Positions 32,755-41,398 of a stretch of 64,000 nt of DNA are shown piece by piece (position 1 is the first letter of the stretch; each line of letters opens with the position of its first letter). The translations under genes and the position numbers were made by a program. This DNA comes from Blastococcus sp. TF02-09 (GTDB taxonomy: Bacteria; Actinomycetota; Actinomycetes; Mycobacteriales; Geodermatophilaceae), in NCBI RefSeq assembly GCF_003319105.1, contig NZ_QOHH01000003.1, forward strand, positions 420,967 to 484,966. Reading direction: 5' to 3'. The notes below the pieces were generated by a model that searched no databases, was not told the DNA's origin, and saw nothing but the letters and a program-made list of their open reading frames with translations.

Positions 32755-33374
32755 CGGCCCCGGACGCCGAGCTGGTCGAGGACCGCCTCGCGGGGCGCAC
32801 CTCGGAGGCCCAGGCCGCGCGCACGGACCGGATCGTCCGGGCGGCGATCGAGCTGGCCGGCCAGGGCGGGTACGAGGCGGTCCAGATGCGCGAGGTGGCC
32901 CGGATCGCCGGGGTCGCCCTCGCGACGCTGTACCGCTACTACCCCTCGAAGAACGAGCTCCTCCTCGCGGCCGTCCGGTCCGAGATGGGCAAGCTCGACG
33001 ACGACGTCCGCACCCGGCCGCCCCGGGCGACGACGCCGGAACGGCGTGCCGGCGAGGTGTTCGCCCGCGCGCTGCAGGCGATGCGCAACGACCCCGGGTT
33101 CGCGCACGCCGCCCTGTCGGTCCGCCAGTCCCCCGCCCCGTTCGGCGCGCACGAGTCGGCGCAGGCCCCCATCGGCACCGACTACACGCTCGTCGACATC
33201 GCCGCCCGCGCCGCGTGGGGCCGGGACCACGAGCCGACGGAGGCTCAGCGGCTCGCGCTGCAGATGGTCGAGTCGCTCTGGATCGGCGGCACGATCGACT
33301 GGCTCAACGGCCGGCTGACCGCCGACGCCGCCGTCCAGCGCATCCGGCTGGCCGCCGAGAAGCTGCTCACCTGA
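32751..33374 (+). CDS. kstR: TetR-family repressor, KstR-like
   Basis: A 207-residue TetR regulator. The HTH region reads GGYEAVQMREVARIAGVALA then TLYRYYPSKNELL, almost the KstR sequence of mycobacteria, which represses cholesterol catabolic genes and is released by a sterol-derived CoA thioester. The C-terminal half (ALQMVESLWIGGTIDWLNGR) also follows the KstR layout. Three palindromes of KstR type lie nearby at 31080, 31157 and 33437. ATG at 32751 overlaps the thiolase stop by ATGA. Confidence 0.85.
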   Translation: MTAPDAELVEDRLAGRTSEAQAARTDRIVRAAIELAGQGGYEAVQMREVARIAGVALATLYRYYPSKNELLLAAVRSEMGKLDDDVRTRPPRATTPERRAGEVFARALQAMRNDPGFAHAALSVRQSPAPFGAHESAQAPIGTDYTLVDIAARAAWGRDHEPTEAQRLALQMVESLWIGGTIDWLNGRLTADAAVQRIRLAAEKLLT

Positions 33375-33391
33375 CCGCCGCCGCGGACTCC

Positions 33392-33418
33392 TTGACAGTC
33401 CTCGGAGCCCGGTATGAC
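33392..33418 (+). promoter_or_regulatory. promoter candidate for the fadE-fadE-fadD unit
   Basis: TTGACA at 33392-33397 and TATGAC at 33413-33418, 15 bp apart (shorter than the usual 17), just upstream of the KstR-like operator. Confidence 0.4.
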
Positions 33419-33436
33419 GATGGCCACACTCGCAGG

Positions 33437-33450
33437 TAGAACGCGTTCTA
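33437..33450. promoter_or_regulatory. KstR-like operator 3
   Basis: TAGAACGCGTTCTA is a perfect 14-bp palindrome and an exact match to the TNNAACNNGTTNNA pattern, 35 bp before the first acyl-CoA dehydrogenase gene. Confidence 0.82.
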
Positions 33451-33485
33451 TCAGTGCTCCCGTTCCGGCAGGAAGGCCCCACCGC

Positions 33486-34667
33486 ATGTCGACCGAAGAG
33501 TTCCGGGCCAAGGCGCTGGCCTGGCTCCAGCAGAACGCCAAGCCGTTCGACGAGAACTCGCAGGGCAGCTCCGCGACGCTCGAGGAGTCCAAGGCGTTCC
33601 AGAAGGGGCTGTGGGAGGCGGGCCTCGCCGGCATCACCTGGCCGACGGAGTACGGCGGCCAGGGCCTGGGCACCGCCGAGCAGCTCGCGTTCAACGAGGT
33701 GGCCGCCGACTTCCGGATGCCGGTCGGCCCGTTCGTCATCGGGCTGGGCATGCCCGCGCCGACGCTGCTCGAGTTCGGCACCGAGGAGCAGAAGAAGCGC
33801 TACATCCCGCCGATGCTGCGCGGCGACGAGATCTGGAGCCAGCTGTTCTCCGAGCCCAGCGGCGGGTCGGACGTGGCGAGCCTGCAGACCTCCGCGGTGA
33901 AGGTCGAGGACGGCTGGCTGATCAACGGCCAGAAGGTGTGGACGTCGGGCGCGCAGTTCAGCAACTTCGGCGCCGTGCTGGTCCGCACCGACCCGACGCG
34001 ACCCAAGCACCAGGGCATCACGATGTTCATCGTCGACCTGCACCACCCCGGCGTCACGGTGCGCCCGCTGGTCGTGGCCACCGGCGACGCCCCGTTCAAC
34101 GAGGTGTTCTTCGACGACGTCCACGTGCCCGACGACGCGGTGATCGGCGAGGTCAACAACGGCTGGGCCGTCGCCGTGGCGATGCTGCGCTACGAGCGGG
34201 TCACGATCGGCACCGGCGTCCGCGCGCGGGCCAACCCGCTGGGCTACGACGCGCTGGTCGAGCTGGTCCGCGCACGGGGCCTGGACTCCGACCCCTCGGC
34301 GCGCCGGACGCTCGCCCGGGTCTACGCCAAGGAGAGCGCCATGCGCTCCTACAGCGCGGTGCTGCACCAGGAGGCCAAGGCCGGCCTGCCCATCGGTGCC
34401 CGCGGCTCGGCCGCCAAGCTCGCCGGCGCGGTCTTCCCGCTGTGGGTCTCCGACCTCGTCCAGGAGGTCTTCGCCGAGGAGCTGGCGCTGCAGACCCCGG
34501 ACACCCTCCCCCTCACCCGGGCGATCCTGGCCGCTCCGGGCTACGCGACGGCCGGTGGCTCCAACGAGATCCAGCGCAACATCATCGCCGAGCGCGTCCT
34601 GGGTCTACCCAAGGACGCCGGCGTGGACAAGAACATCCCCTTCAACCAGCTGAAGCTGTCCAAGTGA
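33486..34667 (+). CDS. fadE26: acyl-CoA dehydrogenase, FadE26-like (alpha subunit of a pair)
   Basis: A 393-residue acyl-CoA dehydrogenase. FSEPSGGSDVASLQTSAVK and the C-terminal APGYATAGGSNEIQRN are family blocks. With the next gene and a ligase it reproduces the order fadE26-fadE27-fadD17 of M. tuberculosis, where the two dehydrogenases form an alpha2beta2 enzyme that desaturates steroid side-chain CoA esters. ATG 33486 (AGGAAGG upstream) was preferred over 33414, which would place the operator inside the coding region. The substrate is inferred from synteny. Confidence 0.88.
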   Translation: MSTEEFRAKALAWLQQNAKPFDENSQGSSATLEESKAFQKGLWEAGLAGITWPTEYGGQGLGTAEQLAFNEVAADFRMPVGPFVIGLGMPAPTLLEFGTEEQKKRYIPPMLRGDEIWSQLFSEPSGGSDVASLQTSAVKVEDGWLINGQKVWTSGAQFSNFGAVLVRTDPTRPKHQGITMFIVDLHHPGVTVRPLVVATGDAPFNEVFFDDVHVPDDAVIGEVNNGWAVAVAMLRYERVTIGTGVRARANPLGYDALVELVRARGLDSDPSARRTLARVYAKESAMRSYSAVLHQEAKAGLPIGARGSAAKLAGAVFPLWVSDLVQEVFAEELALQTPDTLPLTRAILAAPGYATAGGSNEIQRNIIAERVLGLPKDAGVDKNIPFNQLKLSK

Positions 34668-34696
34668 CCGCCGCGCCCGCCCGAGGAGCAAGCGAC

Positions 34697-35782
34697 GTGA
34701 CCCTCATCGACACCGACGACCAGCGCGACCTGGCGAGCAGCGTGGCGCGCTTCGTGGCCGGCCAGGCGCCGATGTCCGCCGTCCGCGAGACGATCAGGTC
34801 GGAGGCCTCCTTCGACCCGGCCGTCTGGCGGCGGCTGAGCCAGGAGATCGGCGTCGCCGGGCTGGCCATCCCCGAGGAGTACGGCGGCGCCGGCGCGTCG
34901 TGGTCCGACCTCGTGGTGGCCGTGCGCGCGCTCGGCGCGGGACTGGTGCCGACGCCGCTGCTGGCGACCAGCGTCCTGGCCGCCGGCACGCTGCTGGCGC
35001 TGGACGACAAGGACGCGCGGCGCGAGTGGCTGCCCCGCTTCGCCGAGGGCACGGCCATCGGCACGCTCGCGGTCAGCGAGGGCAGCCGGGGCTGGGCGTC
35101 CGGCGGCTCGTCGGTCTCCGTCGCCGACGGGGCGCTCACCGGCACGAAGACCGGCGTGCTGAACGCCGCCGAGGCCGACGTCCTGCTCGTCAGCACCGCC
35201 GACGGGATCTTCCTGGTGGAGAAGGACGCCCCGGGCCTCACCGTGACGCCGGTCGAGGGCCTGGACCTGACCCAGGGCGTCGCGACCGTCGCCCTGGAGA
35301 ACACGCCCGGCCGCCTGCTCGCCGGGGACGCCGCGGCGGCCCTGGACACGGTGCTCGACGTGGCCAACCTGGTGCTGGCCGCCGAGCAGGCCGCCGCCAC
35401 CAAGGCGTGCCTGGACATGACGACCGAGTACGCGAAGATCCGCTACAGCTTCGGCCAGCCGATCGGCATCTACCAGGGCGTCAAGCACCCGCTCGCGAAC
35501 ATCTACACCGACTGGGCCCTGACCGACGCCGCCGTCCGCAGGGCGTCGGAGTCACTGGCCGAGGGCGCCGCGACGGCCTCGCTCGACGCGGCCGCGGCCC
35601 GGCACCTCGCCTCCAGCGGGTACGTCGAGGCGGCCAAGCAGACGATGCTGCTGCACGGCGGTATCGGCTTCACCTGGGAGCACGACGCGCACCTGTACTA
35701 CCGCAACGCGATCACCGGCAACGTGCTGCTCGGCGGTCCGGCGTTCCAGCAGGACCGCATCGCCGAGAAGCTGGGGATCTGA
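34697..35782 (+). CDS. fadE27: acyl-CoA dehydrogenase, FadE27-like (beta subunit of a pair)
   Basis: A 361-residue partner acyl-CoA dehydrogenase with shorter, more variable central sequence, as expected for the beta subunit of the heterotetrameric FadE26/FadE27 type. IPEEYGGAGASWSDL and RYSFGQPIGIYQGVKHPLA are conserved; QTMLLHGGIGFTWEHDAHLYYRN near the C-terminus is typical of this class. GTG 34697 has GAGGAG nine bases upstream; an upstream GTG at 34664 that overlaps the previous stop is the alternative. Confidence 0.87.
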   Translation: MTLIDTDDQRDLASSVARFVAGQAPMSAVRETIRSEASFDPAVWRRLSQEIGVAGLAIPEEYGGAGASWSDLVVAVRALGAGLVPTPLLATSVLAAGTLLALDDKDARREWLPRFAEGTAIGTLAVSEGSRGWASGGSSVSVADGALTGTKTGVLNAAEADVLLVSTADGIFLVEKDAPGLTVTPVEGLDLTQGVATVALENTPGRLLAGDAAAALDTVLDVANLVLAAEQAAATKACLDMTTEYAKIRYSFGQPIGIYQGVKHPLANIYTDWALTDAAVRRASESLAEGAATASLDAAAARHLASSGYVEAAKQTMLLHGGIGFTWEHDAHLYYRNAITGNVLLGGPAFQQDRIAEKLGI

Positions 35783-35785
35783 GGC

Positions 35786-37330
35786 GTGTACCCGGGGACG
35801 TGGGCGGAGACGACGCCGGACAAGCTCGCCCTGGTGATGGCCGGCTCGGGCCGGTCGCTGACCTACCGGGAGCTCGACGACAACAGCCGCCGGACCGCGC
35901 ACTTCCTGCGCGACACCGTGGGGCTCGTGCCGGGTGACTCCGTCGTGGTGTTGAGCGACAACGTGCCCGAGACGCTGGAGCTGTACTGGGCCGGCGTGCG
36001 CATCGGGCTGTACGTGACCTTCGCGAACAGCCACCTGGCCGCGCCGGAGGCCGACTACATCATCGAGAACTCCGGCGCGCGGGTGCTGCTCGTCTCGGCG
36101 AACCTGGCCGAGCTCGCCACCAAGCTGCAGGCGCCGTCGGTGACGCACCGCCTCGCCTTCGGCGGCCCGGTGCCGGGCTACGAGAGCTACGAGGCGGTGC
36201 GGGACGCGGCCTCGGACGAGCCGCTCGGGGACCAGCCGCGCGGCGACACGATGCTCTACTCGTCCGGCACCACCGGCCGGCCGAAGGGCATCAAGCGCCC
36301 GCTCACCGGGGCGCAGGTGGACGAGCAGAGCGCGATGTCGGCGACCCTGCAGCTGCTCTACGGGATGTCGGCCGAGTCGATCTACCTGTCGCCGGCTCCC
36401 GCGTACCACGCGGCACCGATGGCGTTCATGACCGCGGTGCAGTCGCTGGGCGGCACCGTGGTGATGATGGAGAAGTTCGACCCCGAGGGCGTGCTCGAGG
36501 CGATCCAGCGGTTCCGCGTGACCGAGATGCAGATGGTGCCGACCCACTTCGTGCGGCTGCTCAAGCTGCCGGAGAGCGTGCGCAGCGGCTACGACCTGTC
36601 CTCGTTGCGGATGGTGATCCACGCGGCCGCACCGTGCCCGCCGGACGTCAAGCGGGCGATGATCGACTGGCTGGGGCCGATCATCATGGAGTACTACGCC
36701 TCCACCGAGGCCGCCGGATCCACGTTCATCGACTCGGCGACCTGGCTGGAGCACCCGGGGTCGGTCGGCCGGCCCACCACGCCGGGCAGCCTGCACGTCT
36801 GCGACGCCGAGGGCCGAGAGCTGGGGCCGGGCGAGGTCGGGACCATCTACTTCGCCTCGGCGACGGGCACGCGGCCGTTCAGCTACCACGGGGACGAGCA
36901 GAAGTCCCGGGGTGCGGAGCATCCGGAGAACCCCGGCTGGACCACCGTGGGCGACCTCGGCTACCTGGACGAGGACGGGTTCCTGTACCTGACCGACCGC
37001 TCGTCGTTCATGATCATCTCGGGTGGGGTCAACATCTACCCGCAGGAGATCGAGAACGCCTTCACGCTGCACCCGAAGGTGGGCGACATCGGCGTCATCG
37101 GCGTCCCCGACGCGGAGATGGGCGAGCGCGTGGTCGCCTTCGTCGAGCCCGCGCCGGGCGTGGAGGTCGCCGACGACCTGGCCGCGGAGCTGGCGGCCTT
37201 CGCCCGGGAGCAGCTGGCCGGCTACAAGGTCCCGCGCGAGTTTCACTTCCGGGACAGCCTGCCGCGCACGCCCACCGGCAAGATGGTGAAGGGCAAGCTC
37301 CGCGACGAGTACGCGGCCACGGTGAGCTGA
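35786..37330 (+). CDS. fadD17: acyl-CoA synthetase, FadD17-like
   Basis: A 514-residue ANL-superfamily ligase. YSSGTTGRPKGIKRP (about residues 156-170), YYASTEAAG (about 300) and DRSSFMIISGGVNIYPQEIE are intact, and PRTPTGKMVKGKLR carries the catalytic Lys. Its place directly after the FadE26/FadE27 pair matches FadD17 of mycobacteria, suggesting activation of steroid side-chain or related branched acids. GTG 35786 starts three bases after the preceding stop. Confidence 0.87.
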   Translation: MYPGTWAETTPDKLALVMAGSGRSLTYRELDDNSRRTAHFLRDTVGLVPGDSVVVLSDNVPETLELYWAGVRIGLYVTFANSHLAAPEADYIIENSGARVLLVSANLAELATKLQAPSVTHRLAFGGPVPGYESYEAVRDAASDEPLGDQPRGDTMLYSSGTTGRPKGIKRPLTGAQVDEQSAMSATLQLLYGMSAESIYLSPAPAYHAAPMAFMTAVQSLGGTVVMMEKFDPEGVLEAIQRFRVTEMQMVPTHFVRLLKLPESVRSGYDLSSLRMVIHAAAPCPPDVKRAMIDWLGPIIMEYYASTEAAGSTFIDSATWLEHPGSVGRPTTPGSLHVCDAEGRELGPGEVGTIYFASATGTRPFSYHGDEQKSRGAEHPENPGWTTVGDLGYLDEDGFLYLTDRSSFMIISGGVNIYPQEIENAFTLHPKVGDIGVIGVPDAEMGERVVAFVEPAPGVEVADDLAAELAAFAREQLAGYKVPREFHFRDSLPRTPTGKMVKGKLRDEYAATVS

Positions 37331-37368
37331 CGTCGCTGTCGCTACTCCTGGGCGACGCTGCGGGGCAT

Positions 37369-37415
37369 GCTCCTGCCAGGGCAGGCACCGGACCGGTGCC
37401 GGCCCGGGCAGGAGC
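37369..37415. terminator. nested perfect hairpin after the fadD gene
   Basis: Outer arms GCTCCTGCC (37369-37377) and GGCAGGAGC (37407-37415) pair perfectly; inside, GGCACCGG (37384-37391) pairs with CCGGTGCC (37393-37400). It lies 38 bp after the ligase stop and 28 bp before the next gene. Probably a terminator separating the catabolic operon from the cyclodeaminase gene. Confidence 0.65.
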
Positions 37416-37442
37416 GCTCCGCGCGGAGACGAGGGCCGGGAG

Positions 37443-38474
37443 ATGGAGTTCGTCGGCGTCAGCGACATGGTCGGGTGGCTGGCCGCGACGGGGGTGGAGC
37501 AGGCGATCGCCGGCATCGCCGGCTTTCTGGAAGCAGACCTGCGGCGCTGGCCGACTCTCGATCTGGCCCCTCGGGTCGCCGACTACTCGCCGCTCGGCGT
37601 CATCGAGCTCATGCCCGTCAGCGACTCCGAGACGTACGCCGTCAAGTACGTCAACGGGCACCCGGCCAACCCGGCCCGCGGCCTGCTGACGGTCACGGCC
37701 TTCGGCGTGCTGGCCGACGTGTCGACCGGCTACCCGGTCCTCCTCGCGGAGATGACCCTCCTGACCGCCCTGAGGACGGCCGCGACCTCGGCCGTCGCAG
37801 CGGCGGCTCTCGCCCGCCCGGACTGCCGCCGACTGGCCCTGATCGGCGCCGGTAGCCAGGCCGAGTTCCAGGCTCTGGCGTTGCGCAGCGCCGCCCTGGG
37901 CATCGGGGACGTCGTGGTGTGGGACACCGACCCGGCCGCCGCTGCCAAGGTGCAGCGCAACCTCGAGCCGCTCGGGTTCACCGTGACCGTCTCGACCTCT
38001 GCGCGGGCAGCGGTCCGAGGGGCGGACGTCGTGACCACCTGCACGGCCGACAAAGCGGTGGCCACCGTGCTGCCGGCCGGCTGGGTCGAGCCCGGCATGC
38101 ACGTCAACGCCATCGGCGGCGACTGCCCGGGCAAGACGGAGCTGGACCCGGCGGTGCTGCGCGACGCGGCGGTGTTCGTCGAGTTCGCCCCGCAGACCCG
38201 GATCGAGGGCGAGATCCAGGCGCTCGGTCCTGACTTCCCCGTGACGGAGCTCTGGGAGATGCTCACCGGGCGGCGCCCCGGCCGCACGACGGCGGAGCAG
38301 GTCACCGTCTTCGACTCGGTCGGCTGCGCCGTCGAGGACTTCTCGGCACTGCGCTACCTGCGCGACGCCGTGCGGGGAACCCCGTGGGTGAAGGAGATCG
38401 ACCTGGTCCCCGAGCCCGACGACCCCAAGGATCTCTTCGGCATGGTCACCGCTGCCTCGCGCCTGCCGGCATGA
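37443..38474 (+). CDS. ornithine cyclodeaminase/mu-crystallin-family protein
   Basis: A 343-residue NAD(P)-dependent enzyme. The N-terminal half contains the substrate region (YAVKYVNGHPANP, LLAEMTLLTALRTAATSAVAA), and the Rossmann motif LIGAGSQAEFQALAL is at about residues 139-153. HVNAIGGDCPGKTELD carries the Asp needed by true ornithine cyclodeaminases (ornithine to proline plus ammonia), so this activity is likely. Starts at ATG 37443. Its stop overlaps a 24-codon ORF by ATGA. Confidence 0.88.
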   Translation: MEFVGVSDMVGWLAATGVEQAIAGIAGFLEADLRRWPTLDLAPRVADYSPLGVIELMPVSDSETYAVKYVNGHPANPARGLLTVTAFGVLADVSTGYPVLLAEMTLLTALRTAATSAVAAAALARPDCRRLALIGAGSQAEFQALALRSAALGIGDVVVWDTDPAAAAKVQRNLEPLGFTVTVSTSARAAVRGADVVTTCTADKAVATVLPAGWVEPGMHVNAIGGDCPGKTELDPAVLRDAAVFVEFAPQTRIEGEIQALGPDFPVTELWEMLTGRRPGRTTAEQVTVFDSVGCAVEDFSALRYLRDAVRGTPWVKEIDLVPEPDDPKDLFGMVTAASRLPA

Positions 38475-38529
38475 GCTCGGACGACGACGGCTTCCCGACG
38501 AGCTGGCCCGACCAGGAGGAGTGGGACCG

Positions 38530-39075
38530 GTGCAGCAGGCCCTGAGCGAGGTGGCTGCGCGCATCCGGGCCGAGCGGGACGTGGACGACCCGTGGCGGCT
38601 CTCCGTCGGATGGGACGTGCTGTGGGTCGAATACGGCGAGCTGAGCCTGCGGGTCGCCGGCGAGGACGCGGACCTGACCGGCACCAACGAGCTGTTCGAC
38701 GAGATCGACAGGTGGGTCGCCTGGGACCGGCGCGCCGGCCCGGGTCGGGTGCTGGACCGGGACCGGCGGGCCATGGCCGAGTGGCGCGACCGCCTGCCGG
38801 CGCTCCGCCGGTTCTGGGAGGACGTCGCCCGTCGGGTGTTCCGGGACGTGGAGGCGACCACCGACCTGCTTCCGAGCTGGACGGTGGTGGTGCATGCTCG
38901 CGTTCCCGCAGATGTGGCTCGAGACCCCGCACTCCCATCGGGAGTTACCGAACCTGACCGACGAGGACGAAGCCATCGTCCACCTCGCCGAGGAGGTGCA
39001 GGACGACATCATCGAGGAGGTCCACGGAGCGTGGCCGCCGTGCCCACGCCACGCGCACCCGCTCTCCCTCGGTGA
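38530..39075 (+). CDS. hypothetical protein, C-terminal half doubtful
   Basis: Unrecognised protein. The first 120 residues look like real coding sequence (VGWDVLWVEYGELSLRV, DRLPALRRFWEDVARRVF), but after about residue 122 the frame becomes Arg/Pro-rich and is the shadow of the next ORF, so a frameshift joining it to that ORF is likely. The GTG at 38530 has AGGAGGAG upstream. A 24-codon acidic ORF (38471-38545) overlaps the start and the previous stop; its last codons and this gene may also be one broken frame. Confidence 0.5.
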   Translation: MQQALSEVAARIRAERDVDDPWRLSVGWDVLWVEYGELSLRVAGEDADLTGTNELFDEIDRWVAWDRRAGPGRVLDRDRRAMAEWRDRLPALRRFWEDVARRVFRDVEATTDLLPSWTVVVHARVPADVARDPALPSGVTEPDRRGRSHRPPRRGGAGRHHRGGPRSVAAVPTPRAPALPR

Positions 39076-39172
39076 CACCGACGACGGTCGTCCGGCGTGG
39101 ACGTGCCCGGACGCGCCGGAGCTGTCGGTCCCCGTCGGCGAACTGGGAGCGCAGCCGGGCTGGACCGTCTGA
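38894..39172 (+). CDS. hypothetical acidic protein with possible zinc residues
   Basis: A 92-residue acidic protein of unknown function. Residues 20-45 form a helical acidic stretch (LTDEDEAIVHLAEEVQDDII), followed by PPCPRHAHPL and AWTCPDAP, a Cys/His pattern that could bind zinc and occurs at the C-terminus of several short actinobacterial proteins. ATG 38894 lies 182 bp inside the preceding ORF, so it may instead be the displaced C-terminal part of that gene. Confidence 0.55.
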   Translation: MLAFPQMWLETPHSHRELPNLTDEDEAIVHLAEEVQDDIIEEVHGAWPPCPRHAHPLSLGDTDDGRPAWTCPDAPELSVPVGELGAQPGWTV

Positions 39173-39193
39173 TGGGGAGGCAAGCCCGCGGAA

Positions 39194-40758
39194 CTAGAAG
39201 GGTGGTGGGTCCTCGATCACCGGTGCCGATTCCACCGGCGGGTCGGGTGATTCGGTGAGCACCCGCCAGCCCGGCGGTCGGGTGACCCGGGTGACCCCGG
39301 ACGGCGTGATCACCGTCAGCACGCCGTCGTCGCTCAGGGTGTGGGTCCAGCCGTCCGCGTGGGTCTTCAGCCGGTGGTGCCGGCGGCACAGGCAGCACAG
39401 GTTCGCGCAGTCGGTGGCGCCGCCGGCTCCGTGCGGGATGACGTGATCGAGGTCGGCCCAGCCGGCGCTGACATGGCACCCGGGGTGGCGGCAGGTGCGG
39501 TCGCGTGTCGTCAGGAAGCGACGCTGCCCTCCCGACGGCGTGTACCGGTCCACGGAGGCGCGGAGAGCACTGGGCACCCGCACGTCCCGTCCGGGTGGGC
39601 CGGGCAGCCGCGTCGGGCGAGGCGCTCCAGCTCCCGGCGGTCGGTGACGGCCAGGAGCCGCCCGCAGGCGTCGGTGACCGCGAAGTCGAGCGTGCCACCG
39701 GTCGGCGCCTGCAGCCCGCCCGGGCACAGGGCATCCACCTGCACGAGCAGCTCACGCAGGTGCGCGGCGGTGACCGCTTCTCCTTCGACCTCGCCCACCG
39801 GCGCCGCGGCGCCACCACGGACGAAGGCGGGCGGCACCGGCGCGCCGGAGTCGAGGAAGGCGCCGACGGTGAGCGCACCGAGCGGCGCGACGACCGTGAC
39901 GTGCGCCGTGACCGGCGGCCGCTCCTGCCAGGGCCGGAGCATCAGGTCGATGCCGGCCCCGACGCGCAGCATTCCGATGGGCCGACGGTCGCCGGCGTCC
40001 CGGGCACTGTGGGCGTGGGTGTCGAGCGTGCTCCGACAGGCCACGGCGTCCTGGTGCGGCATGCGCAGGACGAGTTCGCTCATCCCGTTCCCGACCCGCC
40101 GGACCGTCACGTCCGCAGCCTTCCGGGCCTCCTCGCGGCGCCGGTCCTCGGCCGTCTCGTCGAGGGCGACCAGTTCGCGCTGGATGCGCTCCCGCAGCCG
40201 CCGCACCGACAGCTCGGTCGCGATGGGCAGGACGGCCCGTTCCACAGCGGCGACGACGGCAGGATCCCTGTCGTCCGCCGGCCGTCCGAGCTCCGCGGCG
40301 ATCGCTCGAGCGCGCGACCAGTCGAGCCGGCCGGCGGCCAGCGCCGCCCAGGTCGCGGGCAACCGGGTCGCGAAGATGTGGGCCTGGTCGAGCAGGATCA
40401 CGGCCGCCGTCCGGCTCGTGTTCAGGATCAGCGCCAGCTCGTCGAGCACGAACTCGCTGGTGTCGAGCGGCCCGTCGTCGAGCGCTCGCCCCCGTCCAGG
40501 ACGAAGATCGCCACCCGCGGGGCGCTGGGCGGCGATGTCGAGAGCCAGTTCGAGCTTGAGCGCCATCAGCTTCGCCTCGGCGGCCTGGGTCTGCTGCATC
40601 AGCGCCGCGGACTCAGCCGACGACCGCCGCCGCGGCAGCCACGCGCTCAACCGCTGCTCCAGCGACGGCGGCTCAGGATCGGCCTGCGGCCACCGCGACG
40701 GCGCGGCATCGAGCGGCACGACGGTCACACCGACCGCGTACCCGCCTCCGACTGCCAT
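39194..40758 (-). pseudogene. DUF222/HNH endonuclease-domain gene with a frameshift
   Basis: A 13E12-repeat-type protein: DUF222 region in the first 380 codons (LDWSRARAIAAELGRP, GMSELVLRMPHQDAV), then an HNH nuclease domain (DHVIPHGAGGATDCANL, CRRHHRLKTH). The two parts are in different frames. The first frame ends at 39511 after CGCPVLSAPP; the HNH frame covers the region from about 39590 down to 39194 and begins SVDRYTPSGGQRRF. A single indel around 39560-39590 explains it. Such genes are multicopy in actinobacteria. It could be a real pseudogene or an assembly error. Confidence 0.8.
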
Positions 40759-40828
40759 GCGATCACGCTAGGCCGGGGGTACGACAGTTTTCGGGCTCCG
40801 AGCTGCACGTTCGCGCAGACCGGGCGCC

Positions 40829-41155
40829 TCAGAACAGACCGACGACGAACCGCCCCGCCGTCCAGACCCCTAGGACAGCGAGGGCGATCAGCAACCCGAA
40901 GAACAGGGCCAGCCCCGCGTCGACGAGCCGGTCACGCGCGCTCACCGTGTACACCGGCTCCGAGGACAGGGCAGGCAGCGGCCGGCGCAACCACTCGGCG
41001 GCGTGTTCCTGGGAGCAGAAGTCGACGTCCAGGAAGTCCAGGCGGTCGAGTTCGTCGTGCCGCGTCACTTCCAGGTGCAGCCAGTTCCTACCGCCATCGA
41101 CGTCCGACCACGGTCGGCCGCACACCGGGCACGAAGCGGCGTCGACGGTCGGCAT
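40829..41155 (-). CDS. hypothetical protein with zinc-ribbon start and one TM segment
   Basis: A 108-residue protein with an N-terminal CPVCGRPWSD pair and a further Cys in VDFCSQEHAAEWL, the layout of a treble-clef/zinc-ribbon domain, followed by a C-terminal membrane helix (ALFFGLLIALAVLGVW). ATG 41155 has a GTG immediately before it. It is the last gene before the tRNA-Asn remnant. Confidence 0.65.
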   Translation of the reverse strand: MPTVDAASCPVCGRPWSDVDGGRNWLHLEVTRHDELDRLDFLDVDFCSQEHAAEWLRRPLPALSSEPVYTVSARDRLVDAGLALFFGLLIALAVLGVWTAGRFVVGLF

Positions 41156-41314
41156 CACCGGAAACTAGCGCCCGCCGGGGTCGCGAATCCTGCGACGAGC
41201 GAACCGCACCATCAATCGAGACCAGAGCGTCATCGACGGGGTCGCGGCCTCCGCGCAGATCGTCGCTCCCCGGAACCGACGAAGGCCCCGACCAGCGGTC
41301 GAGGCCTTGCGAGA

Positions 41315-41351
41315 GCTCCCCCGACTGGACTTGAACCAGTAACCCTGCGAT
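41315..41351 (-). other. tRNA-Asn 3'-end remnant, candidate attachment site
   Basis: Read on the minus strand this 37-bp block is AATCGCAGGGTT, the T arm ACTGG-TTCAAGT-CCAGT, the acceptor strand CGGGGGA and discriminator G, matching the 3' half of actinobacterial tRNA-Asn(GTT). The 5' half and anticodon are missing. This is the usual scar where an integrase-borne element entered a tRNA gene; its polarity puts the element to the right. Confidence 0.75.
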
Positions 41352-41398
41352 TTGATCTTGGACCGTTGGTAAGTGCAGACTGACGCTGACCATGCTGG

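Noticed and set aside
41160..41310. Short ORFs ending PPTGLEPVTLRF
   Set aside because: The peptide arises from antisense translation of the tRNA-Asn remnant.
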